This document shows positions 36,381 to 48,808 of a stretch of 64,000 bases of DNA, in pieces. Numbering within the stretch: position 1 is the stretch's first letter; every line of letters starts with the position of its first letter. This stretch comes from Colias croceus (lineage: Eukaryota > Arthropoda > Insecta > Lepidoptera > Pieridae). Where the stretch lies: positions 9,245,622 through 9,309,621 of the forward strand of contig NC_059537.1 of assembly GCF_905220415.1 (NCBI RefSeq), read 5' to 3'. The notes below the pieces were generated by a model that was not told where the DNA came from, searched no databases, and saw only the letters and a program-made list of their open reading frames with translations. The translations under genes and the position numbers were made by a program.

Positions 36381-37108
36381 TGCACGCCTCATAAGCGAAG
36401 CGTTGAGGTGGGTACTACTGTCACTTCGCGCAAAACATCTGATTTTTCAAACTTAAAATGTCTTTATGTATCATACATTGCACTTGTAAGATAATACATA
36501 CACACACATATTAAGAAAAAACACTATTTTTAACATTAATGATATTTTTGATGTCATTTTTGTTATTTAAACTAGTTAAAAAACAGTTTAAAAAAGTTCT
36601 GTCTTGGACGTCCGTGTGTCTGTATGTGCGGAGGATTTTCTTGTTAACACGATAGCGACCGAAATACTTTACTAATCGAGTCTTTTTTTTTTCTCTTACG
36701 CTTGAGTATGCTCAGGAATAGAACCCTTTCATTTTTCAGGGTCTGATTCGATGTGGTTTAATTGTTATTAAATAAACAAAAAAAATATCGACTGTTCTCC
36801 ATAATTTTAGTATATCTATATATATAATATTCTTTATTTTTTTTCTATTTATAGTGTACTCAAAATTCACCATTATAAACTCGATTCCTTATACTATAAG
36901 CCAAGGTTTAAAAAAATAAGTTGGTAATCAGTCCCTTAAACCTGCGCAGTTTCACATCTAGGTGGGGCCACAAGAAAAATAGCTCAATTATTACGGTACC
37001 GCTTTCTTTACTTTTCCAACTGTTTTATTTTATTTCTTTTTTATATTTATAGTGTACTCTTTATAAATAATCAATTTTATTGTAAAGGATGAGATTATGA
37101 GGCGTGCA
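36381..37108. mobile_element. 728-bp element with 14-bp terminal inverted repeats
   Basis: TGCACGCCTCATAA (36381-36394) is the exact complement of TTATGAGGCGTGCA (37095-37108). Inside, TTTATAGTGTACTC occurs at 36848 and again at 37046, 198 bp apart. The left end continues GCGAAGCGTTGAGGTGGG, a phrase common in lepidopteran repeats. It has no ORF and no obvious target duplication. Confidence 0.65.
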
Positions 37109-40100
37109 CTTTTGGATTTTCCAAACTATTTATATATGTACCTATAGTTCTCCCTACGACTTCGATTACGCTAAGCTTCATAACTGATGGAGTTTTGTAT
37201 TTTTCATACATTTCCCTAATGACGACACATAAAGTTGTTGATTTCACTACCTATAATGTTATAGAATAGGAATAATTACCTCAATTACGTAAAAAAGTCA
37301 ATCCTGGCAGTTCGATATTCGTATTTGGACCATAAACTAGACCATTTTAATAACCATGCGCTCTCTTATAAGATAGCCGCCGTGCTTCATATTATCGTGT
37401 TCTCAAAGGATTTCAACATGAAACACATATTTCGATGCACTCACATTCATGTTGACGTAATACATCAGCTTTCATCGTTCGTGATATAAAAAATTGCAGT
37501 CAGCCGATACCATCACAATCAAGCCGAAATAAAACCTCCAATCCATTAGTAAGCAAGTAATTCTACACAAGTGGTCTGCTCGCTCACGTGCCATAACTAG
37601 TTACACTACAAAATAAGAAAATTATGAAGCTCGATTTATTTTAAATTAGCTACTCTGTGCTATATTCGTTAATGCACGCCAATATGGGTCCTAATTAATG
37701 TATCAATCAAGTGCCGTCGTTCACACATATTAAGACTTAATAGTCGCACTTGATGCAGCCATTAATTAATAAAGTGCACCGAGAGAGCCAATAAAGTTCG
37801 CCACTTATAGTCAATTTTCTTAGAATACGTAGGGCGTGTTACATTACGTTAGGGCGCTTACAAATACTTTAATATACGCCACATAATATTCTGGAAAATT
37901 CTAGAGAAATAAAATTTGTGACCTAAAACTTGTCGTGTTACCGTCACAACGTTTATGTCAAGAAGCTACTTAAAAACTGCTCTTTGACACGCAAATATTA
38001 TGTGCTACAGTTAAACATACAGTCATAATTGTTTTGTAATCGTCCTTGTTTAAGGTTTATATTTACACATAAAACATTAACATTAAAGTGGTCTGAATAC
38101 AATTTTGTTATGATAATAAATAATATTTGTAAAGAGTTGAAGATGGGAATAATATAAATGAAATAACTGTTTTAATAGAGTCTAATAAAAGCAAAAGCGT
38201 GTTATTCATGGAAAGTATAAACTAAGCGACTTAATTACGGCGGCTGAAACATTAATATCAATTGGTTAAATATAAACCACCGCAATTCATATTCCACAGA
38301 GATTGCTTGCACCAAGCTCGCCTCTGTACCGTGAATTTGCCGAGTATTTGTTTTCATTTTAACGGAATAGACAGCTTCTAAAAATATTTCTCGTTAGCAA
38401 AGCGACGTTGATTAATGGAAAAGGCTTGGAGATGGTGTACCTTTTGATTTTTACAAAGTGTACAATTTTTGTAAAGGATTAACGAAGTCAAAACTTTACA
38501 GAATGGTAATGCCTTGAGAGTCTAATATAATTTCGTTCGTTCATCAAAATGTGTATTTATTTTCGAATTTATTGTGGTCCATTGATGATAGTTTCATTAA
38601 TGTTCTCTACATCAATGGAATTTATTCAAGGGTATCTCTTTCAGCCTTTTGTTAAATAACTGGATCATACAATTTTGGAATGAAGTAATAATTAAAATTC
38701 CCTTTTCATTTTATAGTTTTCAATATTTCAGTTGAAAAGTTTTTTATAAAAATAATTTGGAGCTCACTCAGACGGCCATTATACTTAGCTAGATAAAAAT
38801 AGGCGCCTATATAACAATTTGGTAAGTTTAAAAGCCAATTCGTTCTCTAACAACTATTAGGAATGCGAAAGCAGCCTGTAATAGTCGTTCTTGATCAAAA
38901 TGGCCAACAGGGGCCGTCGGATTAGAGGCATTTAAGGTGAAACAGCAGCGGAGCCGTTGGAAGGTATTGCCACTAACAGCACAGTTCACGTGGCAGTGGC
39001 CAATTTATTTGCGGTTAAATGCGCTCAATAAATTTCTCAAATGGCCCGTGCTTGCTACGACGGAGGCTGTCTGCTATTTATTTTCTAAGTCCGAGGTTTA
39101 TCGCCGAGTGTCGATGTATTCTGTAGACAATAAGGAGGTATTCGTTTTATCTCGACAGTGGAGAACGCGACTGGGAAATTCATGAAGCAAAATAATAGAA
39201 AAATGATCAGTTATTTGAACTGTTGGTTTTCAAGTTTTGAAACGTGTTAGGTTATGTAAGTGCAAAAATGGTAGCGATTATTAGAATGCTTTTACACGTA
39301 TAACTATCTGAATTTATTACATAGCTACTTATTATGTCGGAAGAATTAATTAATTTTAATGGGAAAGGAATGGGCTCTTGTTCGAGCCCTTTAAAGCATA
39401 CCTAGATTGAACGATTCATTTCACACTATGTTTAATGTACCATATACGTATTTGGAAATGTAACATAAATATAGCAAAGGTTAATCCATCATATAGACTA
39501 ACGAGCTGGAATGCGAATGTCAAACAATGCAGCGTGCGTCCCACTGACTGCCTCAAGTATAATTTATGTTACGGGGATCGTTACGGTGATCATACGTTTA
39601 TATGTTTCCATAAAGATTCTCCTTTTATACAACCCTCATTGTAATATCAAAGAATACATTATAGTATGTAATACGCCCGTGAAATTACTGCGTAATGTCA
39701 AATGTGGTCTTTGAATATATATAGAGCGCATTACCAACAGTTATATTTAAATCAAGTCTCAACTTGAAGAGGTTTTTTTAAAGCTATTCCCAAGAATGTG
39801 CATGTGAAATAAATTTAAACATAGTTATCAATTACTAGATGTCTTTCTGATTAACCGCCCAAAACTCTCAAGTCAAATCTTATACCTACATAACTTTATT
39901 ATGCACGTAACAGTATGGATTGACCCATTAAATATTCATTGTATTAATATTTTTAGTACTTAAAGAAATAGTTCTCATTATATAGCACGGGATTATTACC
40001 AACACATAAAAAAATTAAGGGATTGATTAAATATAATGGCTCATTAGGAAGGCAAAGAGAACAAGGTCCCGTGTGCGGGGAACGGTGTTCTCGTTAGCGG

Positions 40101-40679
40101 TGGGGAATGTTTCTTGAAAACAAAGTGGTTGGTCCAATCAACCGATCGGCTGGTAAACATCGTAGCGCCTGATTTGCTTTTGGTGAGCAATATAAACCGA
40201 TATAAATTAAATTGAAAACTGACTTCAGCGTTTGTTGGTTTTGTTTCCTACTTCGCTGTATTTGGTTGATTAGTTAGTATTGCTGATGTTTCACAGTCGT
40301 TGGGGTCTTTGTGTTGTTAAAGCAATTTCATAAAACTATTAAGTTAAGTACGCTTAATATTTCAGAACGAAACTAAAATTGAAACGCTATAGTTAATAAG
40401 GATTGTTCGAGTTTTTTGTTGAACTTACGGAAAGTTATAAAAATATAAATTCGGATCATTAATTAAAACTTAATTTTTTAATTCAAAACCGCCGCTTAAA
40501 GTTTCGCTACCTGCTACGGTTTTGCAACTCCTGAAACATTAAAATACGTAAGCGCGGCTTATCTGTCGGCATAAACTTTTATTCCTGCGGCTTGCTTTAA
40601 GTATTAATTTTAAAATCCGCATAAACGAACATTGCTGAAAATTTACTGAATATTATTATAGTTATCTGTAGTCTAAAAA
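37109..40679. other. No supported gene
   Basis: 38880-39190 is GC-richer and open for 82 codons (38937-39185), with no recognisable protein; it may be conserved noncoding DNA. 40030-40180 is another GC-richer patch. No mobile element was recognised. Confidence 0.4.
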
Positions 40680-43600
40680 TAGTATTAAACTTCTATTGAA
40701 CTGATATCGTATCGGGGAAAATGGTAAAGCATAAGTCAATAAAGGTCTAAAGAGAATGTATGCACATGGGACCTCAGCTGAATCTCCCCGACATCATCGT
40801 TTCTACTACACAGTACCCAGGGGGCTGCTTGAGCGGTAAATTGCTATAGAATTACTGCAGAAAGCGTTTTGCCTTCGGATCGGAAACTGCCCGTCAAAGG
40901 AACTCGAATAAAGGCTAAAGCCGTGACTTCATGTAACTTCAACGCAACGTCGCAAAGTTTAATGCGACTTGCATGTGACAAAGTGTTCTATGTTGGAGCC
41001 TTAATGTATTAAGCCGCTCTTACATAGTCTTAGCACGTGTATTGTTCGCAACTTTTAAAAGCTTTACGTGAGTATTTTAATGAACGCACGCTTACAATTT
41101 TTTTTTAATAAAAAAGTGCTTATCGACTACGCTATCAATTCGTCACAATTACAAAGAACTGTATGAGTGTAGCTGATCATATTATTGCACGTGTGTTATC
41201 AGTGTTAATAATTATTGCGTTTTAGACTTTAGTATATCACATCTGAATATGCTCTGTTCCTTAATTAATATTGTGAAATTGTAAACACTATCTAATCAAC
41301 AAATATAAATGTGCGCGCTATTGCGACCCCAATACATTCATTGGTCAAAGTTGTGTAAATTACAGACCGCGATCAAAATTGCCTTCTGCGTACATGAAAT
41401 AGGTGACAAAGTTCGTGGATCCTAATTGGAAATCAACTATGTGGGGAAAACAAAGGCACTTTACATTCGAACGACTCCCAAATGCCGCGCACGCCATAAG
41501 TACCTACAATGCGTTCTCTGTTAATTCAGTAATAAACACAATTGTAAAACAATGAGAAAATCGAGTTTAATTTTTAAATAAATAAGAACGAAATATGATG
41601 GTAGCTAAAAAGTGGAAGCTAACCTACGTCAAAGAGTCGAGAACTTTCTGCTAGAGAAAAAAGGCTTTACGAGCTTATTACTATTCCAGCGTAATGCCAC
41701 AGCGAGGAAATCTGTTGATAAAAATTTATAGGAATGCTAATAGCAATGTAACGTAGCGGAGTTAAGCATGGACGTGTCATGTAAAAGCTATTTAGCTAAA
41801 ACGCGTCTGCACATCCAGTGGAGTTTTTTAATCTCATATATATTTTGCGCTCCGTCTGTATGTCCATATGAAATATGGATATCCTTACTTTACTTCTCTA
41901 CCATAAATCTTAAGACTGCCTCGTTTGTTCCCGTGCGCGCTGCAAGCAACAAATTTGAATTTGATATGCTTGTATATTTATCATGTTTTCTTCGAGTTTT
42001 GTGCCTTTCAATTTAGTTTGTAAATTTATTGTTATATCATTTAAGATACGCCTTGTACTTAATTCGAACATGATTTAGATTTTCAATTTAAAAACAGTTT
42101 TAAATTGCCTGTAATCATTTGAAATATTTATATATCCAGTCAGTCGGCGTGTGAACTTTCCCCCTTTGACTTTAACATCTACCCTAGATCAGAAGAAACG
42201 TGTCATTTGTTTCCTAACCTTTCTACATCACCTGAGTGACTTGTCGCGGCGAACACAACATTAATAGTGATTGTGTTCACGCTCCAGGCGCTTATATTAA
42301 AGACGAAGTAATGGGCTCTCACATTCAGTCCGCAACAAACAAACCGCAAAATACTCGGGGGATATCTCAATCGCCGGCAGCCAGCTTAATTATGCACGTA
42401 TGAACGGGGAAAACGGAAAAATACATTATTTAGATTCTTGTTTAATACATGACTTATAGGATTGTTTTTGAATAATGTTTTAGCCTTTTTTATTATTGGA
42501 ATGCTAATTATGAATTTAATATTTCTTAATCTATAAAGGCTTATTAGGACTAATAATTACGCTATTGCAAAGACCGTCCTTTATCACTTACGTGACAAAA
42601 TTAATTATAAGTCAGAACTTTCTAGTTTAATTTAGCATCATGACAAAAACGTCACAAGAGCAAGTTGCAAAACAGTAATTACAAACATTTAGTGAAAGAA
42701 GGAAAAATGTTTCATTCAAAATCAAATGAAGAAGGTTTCCATCAAAATGTATATAATTAGGAACACGAGTAAACATTCATCACAAATCATATACAAACGT
42801 ATATGATTTTAATTTTGTACCAATTAGTTGCATAACGAGAAAAGTTTATAATTTGGAACAGTAGACCTACAGTTTTGGGAGCGATGTAAGCCTCGCTGTA
42901 TGAATGTTTATTTCATATTTATTCTGGTAACTGTCCCCGGGATAATGAAATAGCCTTTCCTTTTGTTTACACAGTACGGTGTAACGTTGATAACGTTGTT
43001 TCTTAACGAAGCAAATGGACTTAAATTATATTCTTTATCTTTACATGTTACTTTTGTTGTAAGTATCCAATACAATGGAAAACAATTTCAGTTACTGTGG
43101 CGTATTCATTTCTTTTTTACGTAAAAGTAAAATTGAAAACATAGTGGAATTCATTTCATTCTTAAAATAAAAATTCTTTGAAATATTTAAGAAATAAATT
43201 GAAAGGGCAACTGAGCATAAAACGTTGGTGATTTTTATTGTTGGAAAATTCTTAAAAGGCACATCGTTGACAAACTTATTTCTTAGGTACATGAAAATTT
43301 AAATTTGAAGGTGAAATACAAAATTTATCAGCAGACGCAAATTCTGCAAATATTTACACATAATTTCTAGTTGGATCAGATATGACACTCATTAAGGTTC
43401 TTAGAACATAAAATCCCAACTCAAAACTAATAAAGTCTTCCCAGATTGCGTACTTAAGAATCTTGCAGAGCTGTAAAAAATATTACAGAGTCAGTTTTAT
43501 AGCTCAGCTTGATCCCTTCAATTCTATGAATTTAATGAAACTCCGGTTTAGTGGAGAACATTTCCAAATATTCGTGCAAATGTTTTTCACTCAACCATTT

Positions 43601-44185
43601 TTGTTAACCCTCAAAATGTTTCATTTTTGCTTTAGCACGGCGAATAACGATGATGTACTAAAATTGTATTACCTAGATGATATTATGAAAAGTAATTCCA
43701 TTCGTTGTTTAATATTTTAACAACTTAGATCTAATACGAAACGTTGGAATAATAAATGTGTATTTATAAAATGAGATAACGGAACAATTTAGTTTTATGG
43801 AAGTAGGTCTTTCAGTAGATATGGATATTCGAGAAAGTTCCCAATGTTTACAGCCTAAATAAAGTAGTTGAAGCGATTTATTGAGTTCCAATAACTTTAC
43901 CATATAATATCTCTGTTCCGTAACTCCGATAACAGGCCTTGCGGTGACTAAGAACTTACTACGCCAATAGTTATTATATTAAACAAATAATTTCCTGTAG
44001 GTATATTTTGATTTAGTTTGTTATAGAAAGTTATCATCGTGGTTTGATGTTCCTGGACTTTATATAAACTATAGAAGACTCGACTAGACTATACTGTATT
44101 TACCCTTATTTTATGTTAATAAAAGCCTTTTTTGAAATTTAATCATTTTAATTATTGTCTCTATGTAGAGATTTATTTTTAAATA
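40680..44185. other. No supported gene
   Basis: 40740-40990 and 41300-41420 are somewhat GC-richer. ORFs of 82 codons (41768-42016) and 85 codons (43463-43720) have the Phe/Leu/Cys-rich composition of chance frames. A 9-bp hairpin lies at about 42786-42808. Confidence 0.4.
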
Positions 44186-44376
44186 GCTGCTCCGCACGGT
44201 TTCACCCCCGTGGCTCCACTCCTGTAGGTCGTAGCATGATGATATATAGCCTATAGCCTTCCTCGATAAATGAGCTATCTAACACCGAAAGCAAAATTTT
44301 TCTAATCGGACCAGTAATTCCCGTTCCCGCGTTCAAACAAACAAACTCTTCAGCTTTATAATATTAGTATAGATTT
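44186..44376 (+). mobile_element. RTE/SINE-type fragment, near full length for this family
   Basis: Begins TAGCTGCTCCGCACGGTTTCACC, contains CCTATAGCCTTCCTCGATAA and ATCGGACCAGTAATTCC, and ends TATAATATTAGTATAGAT. All family landmarks are present. Confidence 0.85.
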
Positions 44377-44904
44377 GATACGATTCGAAAACATCTATTT
44401 TTATTTCACTCTGGTTTAATCAAATGTAATTATGTTTATTTGATCACTGTACTTTAAATAAAATACTGTCTGACTGTCTGCAACCAATTTAAATGAATTA
44501 AAATTTTAAGCGCTCAAAAGGTATTTCATTAAATCTCCTTACATTTCTTAACAGCAAATGCAATAAGCATGTTAAAGTAAATATTAAAAGCGACGGTTGC
44601 AATAAATTGACGACTATAATTGAATTGATCTGCCTACGTGGATTTTATTCGAGTCGCTTGTATGATGGGCGCAATCAGTCCGACCTTAATAAATGCCATG
44701 CATGTGACCTGGGAGAATTGCAAGCGTTTTGACTGCGCTTAATTGGCATGGTTGATGCCAAATTTATGTGCAACCTTTTGGGAACTGATGGAAGTATGAA
44801 ATAGCTTAACTTAGAAGGATTAGATTAAATACAGCCTAAGTAGGTATTGTTAATTCCACTTTATATTGATAAGATAAGACTATTTTTTTACAATAACTGT
44901 ACGG

Positions 44905-45256
44905 TAAGCGTTGGGAGCTTAATAGGGAGAGATGAACAAACGAGATTCGATTTAAGACTGACTCTTTATTATAATAACCATTCAATAAGGTTGGTTGGTT
45001 ACACAAATAACATATAAATGGTTTACAACTACAAAATAAAGATACCTATAAATAAGAAGTAACAATGGTCTGTAGGCAGTTTCTTGCAATGTACGTGCAA
45101 GTCAAGTATTCAGCAGGGTTCAACGTGGAATTAAAAACGAAATGGAAAAACTCTAAAGGCCGAAATAGTTTTACATGCGTAGTACGTAGTGATTTCGTAG
45201 TACGGAGTTTACAAAGTTCCTCTATATACAATATACATTCCTACGAGGATTCGACA
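44905..45256 (-). mobile_element. Possible solo LTR, boundaries unresolved
   Basis: On the minus strand the segment begins near GTTGTCGAATCCTCGTAGG and ends near CTCCCAAC. About 50 bp before its end lies AATAAAGAGTCAGTC, which resembles an LTR polyadenylation region. Short complementary ends (GTTG / CAAC) are visible, but a clean TG...CA pair and a target duplication are not. It could be a Copia-type LTR. Confidence 0.3.
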
Positions 45257-45403
45257 ACGTAAAAGTTAAATGGACGGACTAACAAATCTGAATATCTGTG
45301 ACAGCCGTAACTGAGTTATAATCGGTTTGGAAATTTTTATTCAGTAAATAGTTTCGGATACGATAGAAATTGCCAACTAAAAGTGTTTGTTTTTGTATAA
45401 TAC

Positions 45404-45592
45404 TAGCTTTCCGCCCGCGGCTTCGATCGCTTTTCTAAAACCTAATAAATTATATTATACTAAAATATTCCTCGAGAACACTCTATCTATTTAAAAAAAA
45501 CGCATCAAAATCCGTTGCTTAGTTTAATATATTTAAGCATACATAGGGATATTGAGACAGAGAAAGCGACTTTGTTTTATAGGTACTATGAA
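45404..45592 (+). mobile_element. RTE/SINE-type variant, uninterrupted copy
   Basis: CTAGCTTTCCGCCCGCGGC at the start and GAGAAAGCGACTTTGTTTTATAG at the end. It aligns to the two separated parts at 24652-25000, with AAAATCCGTTGCTTAG and TTTAAGCATA in between. Confidence 0.75.
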
Positions 45593-45595
45593 ATT

Positions 45596-46308
45596 GAATG
45601 ATATATTTTTTTTATAAAGTCAAAACCATTTTCTTTCAAATTAAAAGTTGTTTTTATTGAAAACAAAAGTGTTGCTAGGAATAAGTATAAAATTAAATAG
45701 TAATGTTAGGATATCGAAACATTTTTGTATAGGCCAGAACGATATAGTGGAAACGCGCTCTAAGATCTGAGTAATATACACACCACTACATATGCAAAAA
45801 TTTCTCCAAGCTAATTTACCTGTAGTGATGATTAACAAATAGAAATAAATAAAGTGGTTAAATATATCCCTTGTTGGTTAAATTTCTATCATATTATTAT
45901 AATGTAGTTAAGTAAGCGAGCTTTCACTGGAAATTTACATAATATCTATTATACACATGTTATGAGCTGACCCGTGTCGTACTCGTGGAAATTTCTTTGC
46001 CTTTTCAGTGCTAATTAGTTCTAATTGTGATAAAGTTTTTGAAAATTCTGAAAAGAAATAGTAGGATAGAAATGTAATTACTAAACAAAAAAATTTTGGA
46101 CAGTGGCATGTTTTGTCCACATTGGTTTCATAACTTATTTATTTTTTGTTTATAAATAGGTTAATAGGTAGTTGTGAGAAATAATAAATAATCAATAAAA
46201 TAATGATTGGGGAAATATCTCGGATAGCGTGAAACCCAGTAGAGCCTACCCTATCGCTTTAATATCTACGACCATAATGACAGAGGTGAAAGTTCAACGT
46301 AAGCCTAT
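45596..46308. other. AT-rich DNA, no gene seen
   Basis: Only short chance ORFs on the minus strand (45641-45838, 45935-46120). Confidence 0.5.
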
Positions 46309-47037
46309 TAGTACGGGAGCTAGCAACGTTTAAAAAAAAGTCATTTTAGTATAGTTGGGTTTTTGATATACTGTTTCTCTTGCTATTTTGGTTAGAGTCC
46401 GGGCTGTCTGGCTGGCCGCAGTGGTTGCGTTTATTAGTGCGCATCTTATCTGCACAGGAAAATATCCTTAATTTAAAGTCATTTTTTAACGCGTAATTTT
46501 TAATCTTTTGCCTTTAGATAGATCCATCAGACATAATTTTTTATTGCAAGACGTTTTTTTCGTTGTAAAATAGGTGCCATACGCAATTTTTATTTCAAAA
46601 TAACTAAAATGTCATCGAAATAAGTGAAATTACATCAACATGAGTCCGCTTAAAAGGTAAGTAATAACTTTATTATTTATATTATATTATCCTTTTTTAA
46701 TACTTATATTGAATAATTAGTAAACTAATATTTTTAATAGATGGTTTCATATTTATTTGGATGTCTGGCACCTATTTAACAACGAAAAAAACGTCTTGCA
46801 ATAAAAAAAGTATGTCTAATGGATCTATCTAAAGGCAAACGATTAAAAATTACGCGTTAAAAAATGACTTTAAATTAAGGATATTTTCCTGTGCAGATAA
46901 GATGCGCACTAATAAACGCAACCACTGCGGCCAGCCAGACAGCCCGGACTGTAACCGAAATAGCAAGAGGAACAGCATATCAAAGAACCAACTATACTAA
47001 AATGACTTTTTTTTAAACGTTGCTAGCTCCCGTACTA
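46309..47037. mobile_element. 729-bp palindromic foldback element, TA-flanked
   Basis: 46309-46579 and 46767-47037 are inverted copies of about 271 bp with few differences, separated by a unique 187-bp centre. The ends read TA-GTACGGGAGCTAGCAACG and the complement, so a TA dinucleotide sits at each border as expected of Tc1/mariner-type insertion. No transposase is encoded. The termini differ from those of the palindrome at 1161-1720, so this is a separate family. Confidence 0.85.
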
Positions 47038-47039
47038 TT

Positions 47040-47594
47040 AATATTTATTAGAGTAAAAAATATATCAGAATTAACGCTTGAATTTTGATGAGCGATGATA
47101 TATTCAACCGAAGAATCTGATAAATATAAGATGTATGTAAGTTTAATATTGTATTTGATTTGTTACTAAATATACCTAGTGTATTTCATTATAGTTATGT
47201 ATTTTATTAATACACTTTTATTTATGTGAGACTATAATACAATTAATAGGATATTCCAATAAACATAAATTAATATTGAAGTCATTCAACTGTATAACTG
47301 GTGTAAACGACATGTTATAATCTAAAAGAAACAATTATTGTGTATTTCCTTTATAATAAATAAAGATTAAAATGTCATAATGTCGGGTTGATATCTTTTT
47401 CATTCATGTACATAACATATTATGTTCTACATAGTTGCAAAATATATATTTTTTTGTATTCTTACAACGAAACATTGATTTATCTCCCGTACCTAGTAGA
47501 TTATTATATCTTATACATATAATAAATCTGTAGAAGGGTTAATTCTGTACATTGAAAATATTGAAAAAATAAATAGCAGGGGGTGTTACTGGAT
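47040..47594. other. AT-rich DNA, no gene seen
   Basis: Very AT-rich, with no ORF of note. Confidence 0.5.
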
Positions 47595-47949
47595 CGATAC
47601 CAAACCCAAATATGTGATTAAAAAAATTTTTGTCTGTCAGTATATGCTGAAATCACGTGAAAACTAACGGTTCGATTTCGATGAAACTTGGTATAATTGT
47701 ACTTTATTATCCTGGGCATAAAATAGGATACTTTTTATACTGAAAAAAATACGTGGAAAAAAATAAATCTTAATTTTTCAGTTTTATCCATAGACGTTGT
47801 TTTGTAGAACCGAGAACACACGTTGCGTTACCCGCAGTGGGTTCTTTTTTTTATATGATGTCATTGTCAGAGTTACTCAAAATGGAAAAATAAACCATCC
47901 ACGCGAAGACGGACATCCGCGCGGACGGAGTCGCGGGCGGAAGCTAGTA
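47595..47949 (-). mobile_element. RTE/SINE-type element, long copy
   Basis: Reverse orientation: the right end is GACGGAGTCGCGGGCGGAAG followed by CTAG, and the inner phrase GGTTCGATTTCGATGAAAC corresponds to the family's 'ATTTCATCGAAATCG' segment. It is longer than most copies because of an AT-rich middle. Confidence 0.75.
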
Positions 47950-48570
47950 TTTTAAATAAATGAATTTACTTGCTTCCGAAGTAACAAGATACATATCTAA
48001 CTGATAATAGATACTGCATGTAGATAAAATAATAATATATCCCAAATATTGATTAAACTGGATTTGTAGCGAAATATTACATACGTATTACGTTAGTCAT
48101 AATTTACAATTTTCGTCAATAGCCATCTTTACGTTTCGCCGAAAATCTCCATTAAACAGGTAAGAATTATATGACTGTTCTTTATTAAACTAGATCTATA
48201 TTTGATCAATTAATTGCTTGCGGTAAAAAAAAACTATAAACTTTATATTATAACAGTAAAATATTATTTTGTTTCGATCGTTCTGAGAATTGAATCGAGA
48301 AAATCGAATGCACTATAGCGACTGAAGCAGGAAATTAGTTCAACATCTTTGAAGATTGAAAATGTGCACCTGTGCATATTTAAAAAAAGTAGAATCCAAC
48401 TAAGTTTGCAATTAAAATTTATTTAAATTTCATTCACTTTCTTGCACTAAAGCGGAAAAATGTAGCCGTATTGATTTAACTAACTATAGAAATGAACTTT
48501 TCTCACTTTCTTTGTTTATTCTAGTGTCTATATTTTTAACTATTCAACATTCTCGCCTATAATATGATTA
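47950..48570. other. AT-rich DNA between two repeat copies
   Basis: No ORF or repeat boundary was recognised. Confidence 0.5.
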
Positions 48571-48808
48571 CAATAGCTTTCCGACCGCGGCTTCGTCCGA
48601 GTTTTCAAAGAAAAACCCACGTAGTTCCCGTTACCCTTGGATTTTCGGGATAAAAATAATGTTTTAATTCAAGTTTCCCTCTACATGTATGCTAAATTTC
48701 ATTGTAATCGGTGCAATAGTATTTGCGTAAATGGTTAACAAACATACGTACACATACACGTACATCCATCCTCACAAACTTTCGCATTTATAATATTAGT
48801 ACGAATAG
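48571..48808 (+). mobile_element. RTE/SINE-type fragment, well preserved
   Basis: CAATAGCTTTCCGACCGCGG and CTTCGTCCGAG at the left, TTTCATTGTAATCGGTGCAA in the middle, and TTTCGCATTTATAATATTAG at the right. Confidence 0.85.
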
